Source: CALDOK01 sp964481655 (lineage in GTDB: Bacteria; Myxococcota_A; UBA796; JAFGLY01). From it: a DNA stretch of 64,000 bases. The notes under the pieces were generated by a model. That model saw only the letters and a program-made list of their open reading frames with translations, made no database searches and was not told the DNA's origin. Shown one piece after another: positions 43,237 to 51,839 of the stretch (the first letter of the stretch is position 1; each line of letters starts with the position of its first letter). Location: contig CAYZVO010000015.1 in the NCBI GenBank assembly GCA_964481655.1, positions 1-64,000 of the forward strand. Direction: 5' to 3'. A program made the position numbers and the translations under genes.

Positions 43237-43974
43237 ATGAACCCCACCCGCGCACTCACCCTGATCTCCCTGCTCGTCGCCGGTTGCGGCGGCGAAGGCA
43301 CCTGGGTCCTCACCACCTGGGGCGAGGACTACATCGAGGTCGGGATCCCGGCCGCCGACTTCGTCGACGGCTGCTCGGTCGTATTCGATCGCTTCGAGGT
43401 CGTGGACCTCGACTTGGCCCTGCTGGACGGCGACGGCGAGCTCGTCGGCGAGATCCCCGGCAGCTTCGTGAAGGACATGGTCGAGCCGGGGCCTGTGGAG
43501 CTGGGCACCGCGGCGGTCCCCGCGACCCACTACGACAGCGTGCGCTGGCGCATCGCTCCCACCGACGATGAGCCCGTCTCCATCAGCGTCGCGGGGACCC
43601 TCACCTGCGGCGAGACCAGCGTCGACTTCGCCTGGGACTTCGACACGGACACAACCTACTTCTGCGAGCCCGAGGACCTCACCATCCCCAGCGGCGGTGA
43701 GGACGAGACCGAGCTGACCGTACACGGCGACCACCTGTTCTACGACAGCCTCGAGGATCCCGACGCCGGCCTGCGGGGCCAGGCCTTCGTGGATGCCGAT
43801 GCTGACGCTGACGGTGAGGTCACCGTGGTCGAGCTGGAGGCCGTCAGCGTGGCCGAGCTGGGCTACGACGTGGGCTCCCAGTCCGATGTCACAGACCTGT
43901 ACGCCTTCGTGGCCTTCCTGACCCGCACCCTGGGGCACGTGGACGGCGAGGGGCACTGCCAGGTGGAGCTGTGA
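43237..43974 (+). CDS. Lipoprotein with EF-hand-like loop, TonB-receptor operon
   Basis: A 245-residue protein. The lipobox is LVAGC (Cys17). The body is a beta-rich acidic domain with several Cys. Near residues 165-175 is VHGDHLFYDSLEDP, with two His close together. At about 186-198 is DADADGEVTVVE, a perfect EF-hand calcium loop (Asp at 1, 3 and 5, Gly at 6, Glu at 12). It starts 4 bp after the previous stop, so it is the third gene of the TonB operon. A HGDHLFYD segment next to an EF-hand loop is suggestive of a metal-handling surface protein; I cannot assign a family. Confidence 0.8.
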   Translation: MNPTRALTLISLLVAGCGGEGTWVLTTWGEDYIEVGIPAADFVDGCSVVFDRFEVVDLDLALLDGDGELVGEIPGSFVKDMVEPGPVELGTAAVPATHYDSVRWRIAPTDDEPVSISVAGTLTCGETSVDFAWDFDTDTTYFCEPEDLTIPSGGEDETELTVHGDHLFYDSLEDPDAGLRGQAFVDADADADGEVTVVELEAVSVAELGYDVGSQSDVTDLYAFVAFLTRTLGHVDGEGHCQVEL

Positions 43975-43975
43975 G

Positions 43976-44044
43976 CTAGTACGCCCCGAGCGTCATGAGC
44001 ACGAGCAGGAAGCTGATGCGGGGGGGCCTGCTGGGACGGGGCAT
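43976..44044 (-). CDS. Possible 22-residue membrane peptide
   Basis: A very short frame on the minus strand with a good GGAGG Shine-Dalgarno 6 nt before its ATG. The product is a basic N-terminus followed by a short hydrophobic end (ISFLLVLMTLGAY). It lies in the 200-bp gap after the TonB operon, next to the stop of the last gene. It is supported only by the ribosome-binding site and composition. The rest of the gap 43975-44174 shows nothing but the hairpin at 44145. Confidence 0.2.
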   Translation of the reverse strand: MPRPSRPPRISFLLVLMTLGAY

Positions 44045-44144
44045 GGGGCGCCTCCAGGGTGCGTGCTCTCGGTGGATCGGTGCCTCGGGGTCGGGGAGAT
44101 GTTGACCCGCGAGGCGGAAGGATCGGAAACGCTGAATACACGCT

Positions 44145-44170
44145 CCCGTGACCCGGTGCGGGGTCACGGG
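44145..44170 (-). terminator. Strong hairpin after the linker lipoprotein gene
   Basis: A perfect 10-bp inverted repeat (CCCGTGACCC / GGGTCACGGG) with a 6-nt loop, 4 bp past the stop of the gene ending at 44175. It is a stable GC stem with no T-run on either side. It may end transcription from the minus-strand gene and possibly also from the plus-strand TonB operon. Confidence 0.6.
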
Positions 44171-44174
44171 GGGG

Positions 44175-44759
<585 letters not shown>

Positions 44760-45001
44760 GGGAGACTCCGGTGGGGTTCAGTGTTTCCACTGGTAACTAC
44801 GGTCCTGGATCCATGGGGGGTCACGCGGGGGTCATGGGGATCTCGCCGTTGTGCGCGACGATTCGTTCCCAGCTGGGTGGGGCATGCCCCCCCATGCCAG
44901 GATTCCGACGAGGGCTTTCGGGCGTCGATGCCGTCCCGGTCGCCTTCGGCGATGTGGCACGGGAGTTGCAAAGGGGGCCGGCGCAACCCCCGGAGGATCC
45001 C

Positions 45002-45478
45002 ATGGTCGGTCTCACCACCCTCGTCCCCCTCTTCCTCGCCCTCGCCCAGCCAGTCCACGCCCAGAGCTGCGACGTGTCGGGGCTCGACGGGGTCGCCCGG
45101 GATCTCGACACCGTCCTCGACGAGGTGGCGCCGGTGCCCGAGGGTTCCGCCCTCGACGAGGCCACCGCTCGCACCGTCAGCTGGATCGTGGACGCCCTCG
45201 AGTTCGAGCTCGACACGATGCTCGAGCTGGTGGACGTCGGCCACACCAAGACCGCCGAGGTCATCGGCGAGGTGGTGCTGGGCGAGCTCGAGCAGCTGCG
45301 CGAGGTCGTGGGCATGAGCGACGAGGACTGGGCCACGCTGGTGGGCCTGTACGCTCAGGTCTTCGACCCCCAGACCCTGGCCTCACCCGAGCGGACCCGC
45401 GAGGCGGTGGACGCGCTGATGGACGAGGTGGGCCGTCACGGCTCCGGGACGGGCTGGGCGGACTCGCTCGAGGACTGA
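45002..45478 (+). CDS. Exported helical protein of unknown function
   Basis: A 158-residue protein. The ATG at 45002 has GGAGG 5 nt upstream. The signal peptide is LVPLFLALAQPVHA with cleavage before QSC. The mature part is almost entirely helical and acidic (VSWIVDALEFELDTMLELVD and VIGEVVLGELEQLREVVG). I do not recognise a family. The 3' end overlaps the convergent MopE gene by 43 bp. The 242-bp gap upstream (44760-45001) holds short palindromes (for example GGGGCATGCCCC at 44879) but no clear promoter. Confidence 0.7.
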   Translation: MVGLTTLVPLFLALAQPVHAQSCDVSGLDGVARDLDTVLDEVAPVPEGSALDEATARTVSWIVDALEFELDTMLELVDVGHTKTAEVIGEVVLGELEQLREVVGMSDEDWATLVGLYAQVFDPQTLASPERTREAVDALMDEVGRHGSGTGWADSLED

Positions 45479-47469
45479 ACCGGGCTGGGGTCCTCCCGCC
45501 GACGTCGGAACACCACCCAGACCAGGCCGAACAGCCCGACGCCGCTGGCGCCGGCGTGGCAGCCGCAGTCGCTCGTCTCGGGTAGCAGGATGCAGCCGCA
45601 CACATGGTCAGCGGGGTCCGGGCCGCAGTCGATGGGCTCCCAGTCCCAGGGGTCGTAGTCGTCGTCCTCCCAGCTGTCCCAGTCGTCGTCATCGTCGTCA
45701 TCCCAGCTGTCCCAGTCGTCGCCGGGGTCGCCGCTGGCCACGATCTCGAACAGCTCCACGCGGCGGCCGCCGTCCTCGTCCACCATGGTGACCTCGATCG
45801 CCCAGACGCCCTGCTCGCCAGAGGGGTTGGTGAACAGGACCTCGTCGTGGTCGATCTCCACCTCGGCCTCGTCGCAGAATGCGACCAGCTCGTAGTCGTC
45901 TTCTCCCGGCTCATGGGCGCGCAGCACGCCGCGGACGCTGGCGTTGAGCTCGACCTCCATGGGGCTGGTGCGGATGTTGGTGGTGCCGCCGCCGCAGCCC
46001 CAGCCGCCGCCTCCGCCGCCTTCGCCGTCGTCGTAGGCCACGACCTCGAGGCCCAGCAGCCACGGGGCGACGTTCCTGGCCGCGAAGTCGAAGTTCACGG
46101 CGTCCACCAGGCTGCCGTCGTCGCTGTTCAGCAGCCAGAAGTCCATGCTCGAGCGGCCCTGGTCCAGCAGCCGGCAGCGGAAGGGTGGGCCGTCGTCCTG
46201 CCCCTCGCTCTCGCAGGAGATGGGGCCCTCGTACGAGTGGAACAGCTCGCTGTCGAGCTCATCGAAGCAGCCCTCGACGGTGACCGCCACGCGGAACACG
46301 CCGCCCTCGGGAGCGTCGCCGGTGTCCCGGCCGCTGTCGCCGTCCCAGCGGGGGTCGAAGGCCCCGAAGTGGCCGGTGTCCGGCACGGTCAGCTCGCTGA
46401 CCAGCGTGACGTTGTACTCGTCCACCTCGCCGTCGCAGTCGTTGTCGACGCCGTCGCAGGTCTCCACCGCGCCTGGGTAGACCGCGGCGTTGTCGTCGTC
46501 GCAGTCCCCCGCTTCCGTGCTGACGCCGTCGCCGTCGCCGTCCAGGTGCTCGCCGCAGCCTGTGGTGAGCATCGTGCGCACGGTGGAGCCGTCGGCGTCC
46601 AGCATGATCAGATCCCAGCACAGGTCCCCGTCGACCGAGTGGAGGATGGCCGCCCCGGGCCCGAAGCCCAGGGGCACGTTGTGGGCGCTGCCGTCGACCC
46701 CGCGCACCAGGGTGACGGAGGCGTCTGCAGGGTGCAGCACCAGCGTGTCGGGCGCGTCGTCACCGTCGAACTCAGCGACCAGGAAGGCGCCCGGCTCGGC
46801 GGCCAGGGGGGTGAGGGTGCCGTCCTCGGTGGCCAGCAGCCAGGCGTCGCTGATGGTCCAGGCCCAGCGATCGTCGATCACGCCCAGGGAGGCCACCAGG
46901 CCTCCCGCCGCCAGGAGGTTGGTGCCCAGGGTGTCCAGCTCCTGGACCTGATCGTCTCCGACCGCGGCGGCCAGCAGGCCGTCGGTGCGGGTGGCCAGCA
47001 GGGCGGCGCCGTCGATCTGCATGTCGGGTTCGTCGATGGCTGCGCCGTTGCCGGACCAGAGCTGGACGGTGTCACCGGCGGTGGCGTAGCCGTCCACGCC
47101 GTCCCAGGTCCCGGCCACCAGGGCGTCGCAGCCCTCGCTGGTGATGGACCCCGCGGTGCTCAGGTTGAGGCTGGCGGGGACCCAGACCAGGCCCTCGTCC
47201 CGGCAGAAGACGGCGTCCAGCGTGCCGTTGCCGTTGCGGTCCTCGAGCAGCAGGCTGCGGCCGCCGGGCTCCAGCTGATCGGCGACGGCGCCGGTGCTGG
47301 GGTCCACCAGCCACAGGGCCTCTTCGCCCAGCAGCATCAGGCCATGGTCGGCCATGGCGAGCGAGCGGGCCTCGCCAGGGGTGGCCCAGCTGCTCTGCTC
47401 TTCGAGGGACCAGGCTCCGGCCGGCGCGGTCGCCAGCAGGCCTGCGAACACAGGGGTGAGTGCGAACAT
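45436..47469 (-). CDS. Secreted protein with propeller-like domain, MopE repeat and MYXO-CTERM-type tail
   Basis: A 677-residue exported protein. It has a signal peptide (FALTPVFAGLLATAPAGA), then a propeller-like region of short strand repeats (about 30-300). A MopE-type repeat (GDGVSTEAGDCDDDNAAVYP, then VETCDGVDNDCDGEVDE) sits at about 320-360, followed by a domain with GGGGG and CGGG segments. A Trp/Asp run (DDWDSWDDDDDDDWDSWEDD) comes at about 585-610. Near the end is CGCHAG, a hydrophobic helix and RRRR, the MYXO-CTERM sorting layout. Unusually, some 19 residues (SPVQSSSESAQPVPEP) follow the Arg cluster; these are encoded in the part that overlaps the convergent gene. Confidence 0.87.
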   Translation of the reverse strand: MFALTPVFAGLLATAPAGAWSLEEQSSWATPGEARSLAMADHGLMLLGEEALWLVDPSTGAVADQLEPGGRSLLLEDRNGNGTLDAVFCRDEGLVWVPASLNLSTAGSITSEGCDALVAGTWDGVDGYATAGDTVQLWSGNGAAIDEPDMQIDGAALLATRTDGLLAAAVGDDQVQELDTLGTNLLAAGGLVASLGVIDDRWAWTISDAWLLATEDGTLTPLAAEPGAFLVAEFDGDDAPDTLVLHPADASVTLVRGVDGSAHNVPLGFGPGAAILHSVDGDLCWDLIMLDADGSTVRTMLTTGCGEHLDGDGDGVSTEAGDCDDDNAAVYPGAVETCDGVDNDCDGEVDEYNVTLVSELTVPDTGHFGAFDPRWDGDSGRDTGDAPEGGVFRVAVTVEGCFDELDSELFHSYEGPISCESEGQDDGPPFRCRLLDQGRSSMDFWLLNSDDGSLVDAVNFDFAARNVAPWLLGLEVVAYDDGEGGGGGGWGCGGGTTNIRTSPMEVELNASVRGVLRAHEPGEDDYELVAFCDEAEVEIDHDEVLFTNPSGEQGVWAIEVTMVDEDGGRRVELFEIVASGDPGDDWDSWDDDDDDDWDSWEDDDYDPWDWEPIDCGPDPADHVCGCILLPETSDCGCHAGASGVGLFGLVWVVFRRRREDPSPVQSSSESAQPVPEP

Positions 47470-47520
47470 CCTCCAGCTCCTCCATGGCCAGGATAGCCGC
47501 GGAGGACGCCGGTCGTGGGC

Positions 47521-49419
47521 CTACCAGCCGGTGTCCCACCACTCGTCGCTGTCCTGCCAGCTGTAGTCGTTGCAGGGGTCCAGCCCCTCGAAGGGCACGG
47601 CGGCCAGGACCTCATTGGGCTCGTCCAGGGTGGCCACGGTGAAGCCCGCCGAGCCGATGGCGTAGGCGTAGCGGTCCATGATCACCGAGCGGCGCACGGG
47701 GGCGCAGGTCCAGGCTTCGGAGCCGAAGCTCTCGAGCACGGCGTCCTGCTCGAGGGAGCCGGTGTGGGAGAGCCCGGCGGTGGTGGCGTCGAAGATCTCG
47801 AGCACCGGGTCGCCGCCGGCGGCCCAGCTGGGGATGGCCAGGGCGTCCTGGTCGGAGAAGTAGTTGAAGGCGTGGTGCTCATCCAGCGCCTCGGACTCGC
47901 TGGCGTCGAGCATCACCCGGTCCGCCAGCCGTGGGTTGCCCAGGTCGCTGATGTCGAACAGGGAGACCGCCAGCTTCCAGTCCCAGCCGTCGTCCTCGTC
48001 CATGCCCACGGCCAGCAGGTGATCCTCGCCCATGGGGTGCAGGTAGGTGGAGAATCCGGTGACCTCGAGGGCCCCGCGCTGCACGATGTCGGTGGGGTCG
48101 GACAGGTCGATGGTGAACAGCGGGTCCCCCAGCCAGACCTCGTAGGTCACGATGTAGCCGATGCGACCCAGGAAGCGGGCGGCGAAGATCTCCTCGCCCT
48201 CGGCCAGGCCCACCAGGCTGTCCAGCAGCTCGAAGCTGCCGCTCTCCTCGCGCAGGGTGTGCACCTCGGCGGAGACCGGCCACTCCTGCTGGGTGGTGGC
48301 CACCCGCAAGATCCCGTCGTACTCGCTCAGGGCGAACTCGTCGCTCAGGGTGCCGGAGACCTTGGTGCTGGCGGCGTAGCTGGGGTGGGGATCGTCGGCG
48401 CCGATGTCGAACTTGTGCAGGATGGTCTCGAGGCTGCCGTCGATGCTGGGGAAGGGGCCCGAGCTGTACTCGGTGGCCGCGATGTAGATGGCGTTGGTGC
48501 TGGCGTAGACGGTCTCGGCCTCACCCACCACGCTCTCGCCCGCGAAGGAGCCCATGGGGTCGTCCAGGTCCAGGGACATCACCGTGGTGAGGTAGGTGCC
48601 GCCCTCGCGGTCGGAGACCCAGACGTCGGTGCAGTCGCACACTGCGTCTTCCTCGGTGACCCAGGCGCCGTCCACCAGCTTGTGGTCGGCGCTCCAGCTC
48701 AGCCAGTCGGCGGGCTCGGTCTGCCGCAGGCGCTTGCGGGCGGAGCGCACCGAGGTGGCGCCGTCGGTGACCCGCAGGTCCTGGTAGGTGACCACGAACA
48801 GGCGGCTGCCGATGCGGCGGGTGGCCTCGAAGCGGCCCTCCACGTAGGTCTCGCGGACCACCTGGGGGTGGGTCGGGGTGCCCACGTCCACGATGGTCAC
48901 CAGGGTGCGGGGCTCGTTCTCGTTGATGACCGAGTTGGAGCCGGAGCGGGGCTTGCCCTCGTCGGTGACCCGGGACAGGGCGATCACCGTGGTGCCGTAG
49001 AGGTAGATGCCGTCCGGCGTCCCGTCGAGCTCCAGGCGGGAGAGCTCGGCAGCGTCGGTGTAGGGCCAGGCCTGGGAGATGACCAGGTGGCCGTCGGCCA
49101 GGCTGAAGAGGTAGCGGCCGTCGGTCTTGACCAGGTCGGCTTCGTCGACCCCTTCTTCCTGGAGGTTGGTCTCGGAGTAGGACTCGGGGCCGGACCCCAT
49201 GCCGCCGTCGTCCTTGGCGGAGAAGCTGTACTCGGCGCAGCCGGAGAGCACGTCACCGGGGGCCCAGCGGTAGTCCCAGAGCACCTCCTTGCGGGCCATG
49301 CGCTCCATGGCGTTGCCCAGCTGGTTGCAGCTGTCGATGCGGTAGAGGTCCGGGGCGGGGTCCATGGCCGAGCATGCGGCCAAGGGGGCGATCAGGGCGA
49401 TGAGGAGGGGATGGCGCAT
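47521..49419 (-). CDS. Beta-propeller domain lipoprotein (COG4880 type)
   Basis: A 632-residue protein of the secreted beta-propeller family (Beta_propel, COG4880). The ATG at 49419 overlaps the upstream stop (ATGA) and gives lipobox APLAAC (Cys16). The family start motif is intact: SYSETNLQEEGVDEADLVKT, then DGRYLFSLADGHLVI. Later conserved blocks include VDVGTPTHPQVVRETYVEG, RRIGSRLFVVTYQDLR, ARFLGRIGYIVTYE and DPLFTIDLSDPTDIVQRGAL. Two Cys (CDCTD) occur in the middle. The function of the family is unknown. It is translationally coupled to the glycine-rich membrane gene just upstream. Confidence 0.92.
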   Translation of the reverse strand: MRHPLLIALIAPLAACSAMDPAPDLYRIDSCNQLGNAMERMARKEVLWDYRWAPGDVLSGCAEYSFSAKDDGGMGSGPESYSETNLQEEGVDEADLVKTDGRYLFSLADGHLVISQAWPYTDAAELSRLELDGTPDGIYLYGTTVIALSRVTDEGKPRSGSNSVINENEPRTLVTIVDVGTPTHPQVVRETYVEGRFEATRRIGSRLFVVTYQDLRVTDGATSVRSARKRLRQTEPADWLSWSADHKLVDGAWVTEEDAVCDCTDVWVSDREGGTYLTTVMSLDLDDPMGSFAGESVVGEAETVYASTNAIYIAATEYSSGPFPSIDGSLETILHKFDIGADDPHPSYAASTKVSGTLSDEFALSEYDGILRVATTQQEWPVSAEVHTLREESGSFELLDSLVGLAEGEEIFAARFLGRIGYIVTYEVWLGDPLFTIDLSDPTDIVQRGALEVTGFSTYLHPMGEDHLLAVGMDEDDGWDWKLAVSLFDISDLGNPRLADRVMLDASESEALDEHHAFNYFSDQDALAIPSWAAGGDPVLEIFDATTAGLSHTGSLEQDAVLESFGSEAWTCAPVRRSVIMDRYAYAIGSAGFTVATLDEPNEVLAAVPFEGLDPCNDYSWQDSDEWWDTGW

Positions 49420-50570
49420 CAGAAGCGGACCTCCGTGGCGAGCCCGGGGATGGCCCGTCCCTCGTAGGGCACGAGGGTGGGGCTGGGCAGGGTGAAGGCC
49501 GTCAGCTTCAGACGGCCGAGGCGGCGGTCGGCGGGGGGAGTGAGCATCCAGCTGTTCAGGGCGTAGCCGGCCAGGCCCCCCGCGACGGTGGCGCCGGTGA
49601 CGAAGGCCACGACGCCGTGCTCGGTGTACCAGACGATGTTCGAGGTGACCCAGGCGAAGCCGTAGGCCCCCATGCCACCCACCAGAGCACCGGCGTTGAA
49701 CATCCGGATGTCCTGACGGGACAGGCCCAGGCCCCGGGTGAGGGTCCAGCCACCAAGGGCGCCCAGGTTGGCGGCCAGGGCCAAGGGGTAGACGGAGTCC
49801 TCGTACAGCTCGTCGAAGGCGTAGGTGTAGGCCATCACCGCGAAGCCCAGTCCGGTGCCCCAGTAGGCCCCCCACTGCATGCCGAGGCTGGCCGCGGGGT
49901 CGGGGTCCTGCAGGGCCCACAGGGTGCCCGCAGCGGCGCCCGCGCCGGCGCCGAGCATCATGCCGGCGGGGATCGCGGACCAGCTGTAGTTGTCGCCGGT
50001 GATGGCGTAGCCGATGACGGCGCCGTTGAGGAGCCCCAGCTGCTCGATGCCGATGATGGTCGAGGCGGTGGCCGAGTCGATGCCGTGGTGCTTGGCCAGC
50101 AACAGGGCCGAGCCCGCGCCCAGCCCTCCACCGGCCATGGCCAGGGCGAGGTAGGCGCGCTCGTCGTAGCCCAGCGGTTCGTTGATCAGCAGGTTGGGCC
50201 CGAGCAGGTAGCTGCCCATGGCGGCCTGCCAGCCCACCAGGCGCACGGCGGGGCCGACGTCGCGCTTGGCGCCCTCGGGATCGGGCAGGCGGGCGAGCTT
50301 CAGGACCACAGCGCGGCGATCCTCGGAGGCCAGCTGTTGGTCGAGGACCCAGCGCAGCACGTCGCGGGCGGCGTCGTAGTCACCCTCGGCGCTCAGGTCG
50401 TCGGCCAGGATCAGGGCGGTCTCGATGGTGGGGTTGGGGGCCACCTCGATGGGATCAGGGGTCGTGGTCGCGGCCTCCGGGGCTGGGGGCTCCGCGGCCT
50501 GGACGTCCACGAAGTCGCGCTCCTGGGCCTGGGCGACGGTGAGGGCGGAGGCGAGCAGCAGTGACAACAT
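49419..50570 (-). CDS. Glycine-rich multi-helix membrane protein, paralogue A
   Basis: A 383-residue protein. The ATG at 50570 with AGGAGG 7 nt upstream is preferred over GTG at 50576. A signal peptide (LSLLLASALTVAQA) is followed by a Pro/Ala/Thr linker and a TPR-like helical pair (ETALILADDLSAEGDYDAARDVLRWVLDQQL, about 50-80). The rest is a series of Gly/Ala-rich hydrophobic helices (GGGLGAGSALLLAKHHG and AGMMLGAGAGAAAGTLWAL). The C-terminus ends FTLPSPTLVPYEGRAIPGLATEVRF with a final Phe. A Gly-rich helical integral protein with a strand-like, Phe-ended tail is unusual. Family unknown. It is the second of two paralogues in tandem. Confidence 0.75.
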   Translation of the reverse strand: MLSLLLASALTVAQAQERDFVDVQAAEPPAPEAATTTPDPIEVAPNPTIETALILADDLSAEGDYDAARDVLRWVLDQQLASEDRRAVVLKLARLPDPEGAKRDVGPAVRLVGWQAAMGSYLLGPNLLINEPLGYDERAYLALAMAGGGLGAGSALLLAKHHGIDSATASTIIGIEQLGLLNGAVIGYAITGDNYSWSAIPAGMMLGAGAGAAAGTLWALQDPDPAASLGMQWGAYWGTGLGFAVMAYTYAFDELYEDSVYPLALAANLGALGGWTLTRGLGLSRQDIRMFNAGALVGGMGAYGFAWVTSNIVWYTEHGVVAFVTGATVAGGLAGYALNSWMLTPPADRRLGRLKLTAFTLPSPTLVPYEGRAIPGLATEVRF

Positions 50571-50582
50571 CAGCACACCTCC

Positions 50583-51701
50583 TCAGAAGCGGTAGGCGAC
50601 CAGCGGCAGGCCGTAGGCCAGGCCGTCGTCGCTGGGGATGGGGGTGGGGACGGGCACGCCGATGCGCAGCTCGTCGTCGGTGCCGCTGATCAGCGCGGCC
50701 GCCAGGGCTCCGTCGCGAGCCCGGTGCTCCGAGCGCTTCGCCAGCCACAGGCCGACCCCGCCTCCCAGCAGGGTGCCCGCGGTGGCCATGACGATCAGCG
50801 GTTCGTCGTCGATGCCGTTGTTCCAGGACAGCAGCGCGATGAGCTGCAGGGTGCCCACCCCGCCGATCACGCCGCCGAGGTTCATGGCCCAGACCTGGGA
50901 GCGGGACAGGTCCAGCCGGTGGGCCAGGGCCAGCCCGGCGAGGGTGCCCACGTCGCTCCAGACCAGCATCGAGGTCAGCAGTTCGTCGTCGTACCACTCC
51001 ATCAGGCCGCCGTGGGCCGCGCCCATGGCCAGGCCCCAGACCGCGCCGGAGTGGGCGCCGAGGGCCTCGCCGCCGGTGGGGTCGGTCATGGTCAGCAGGT
51101 AGCCACCTGCTGTGCCGACCCCGACCCCGGCCAGCAGGCCGATGGAGGTGTTCACCTCGTCCCCGCCGACCAGGTGGGCGATGGCCGCCCCGTTCCAGCC
51201 GCCCAGCTGTTGGGCGGCGATGACGGTGTTGGCCTGGCCCTGGCTCAGGCCGGGGCCCACCGCCATGGCGATGGCCGAGCCCGTGCCGAGGGCCGCGCCG
51301 CCCGCGGCCCCGATGAAGTAGGGCGTGGCGGTGCGCAGGGGATCGTAGCTGATGCGGGCCATGTGGGGCCCCAGCAGGTAGGCGCCAAGGGCCGTCTGCC
51401 AGGCCGCGAGGCGCATGGCGGGCATGACGTCCCGTCGGCGGCGGGGCAGGGTGGCCTGCAGGGCCTCGGCCTCGCTTCGCACGCCGGTGTCGAGCTCTTG
51501 CTCGAGCATCCAGTCCAGCGTCGCGCGGGCGCTGTCCCGCTGCTCGAGGGCGATCAGATCCTGGGCCAACGCCAGGGCCTCGGCGGGATCGGCGGCCTCT
51601 TCGACCGGCGGGGTTGTGACCTCGGCCGCGCTCGGCGCCGCCTCCGGCGCCCCCAGCGCTGCGGCTGCCAATGACACTGTGAACCAGACGGACGCCGCCA
51701 T
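50583..51701 (-). CDS. Glycine-rich multi-helix membrane protein, paralogue B
   Basis: A 372-residue protein related to the one encoded directly downstream. The ATG at 51701 has GGAGGAG 4 nt upstream. The signal is WFTVSLAAAALGA, followed by a Pro/Ala/Thr/Glu linker and the same helical pair (EALALAQDLIALEQRDSARATLDWMLEQEL), then Gly-rich hydrophobic helices (AAGGAALGTGSAIAMAVGPG and LLAGVGVGTAGGYLLTMTDP), and the tail PTPIPSDDGLAYGLPLVAYRF, again ending in Phe. The stop is 12 bp before the start of paralogue A, so the pair plus the beta-propeller gene form one operon. Function unknown. Confidence 0.75.
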   Translation of the reverse strand: MAASVWFTVSLAAAALGAPEAAPSAAEVTTPPVEEAADPAEALALAQDLIALEQRDSARATLDWMLEQELDTGVRSEAEALQATLPRRRRDVMPAMRLAAWQTALGAYLLGPHMARISYDPLRTATPYFIGAAGGAALGTGSAIAMAVGPGLSQGQANTVIAAQQLGGWNGAAIAHLVGGDEVNTSIGLLAGVGVGTAGGYLLTMTDPTGGEALGAHSGAVWGLAMGAAHGGLMEWYDDELLTSMLVWSDVGTLAGLALAHRLDLSRSQVWAMNLGGVIGGVGTLQLIALLSWNNGIDDEPLIVMATAGTLLGGGVGLWLAKRSEHRARDGALAAALISGTDDELRIGVPVPTPIPSDDGLAYGLPLVAYRF

Positions 51702-51798
51702 CGCTCCTCCTGTGGGTCGATGCTGTGGCCCGGTCCAGTCTCTGACATCCTCCTGGTGCGCGCAAGGAGGCAGAACGATCACTCCCGTGCGCTTGCCG

Positions 51799-51810
51799 GG
51801 ACGATCGTCC
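51799..51810. promoter_or_regulatory. Perfect 12-bp palindrome in a divergent promoter gap
   Basis: GGACGATCGTCC lies in the 138-bp gap between paralogue B (minus) and the TPR-like gene (plus), 29 bp before the ATG at 51840. It is a possible operator or protein-binding site; GC-rich palindromes of this length can be chance. Confidence 0.3.
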
Positions 51811-51839
51811 GGTCATAGGCCCGGATTCCGGGAGGAACG

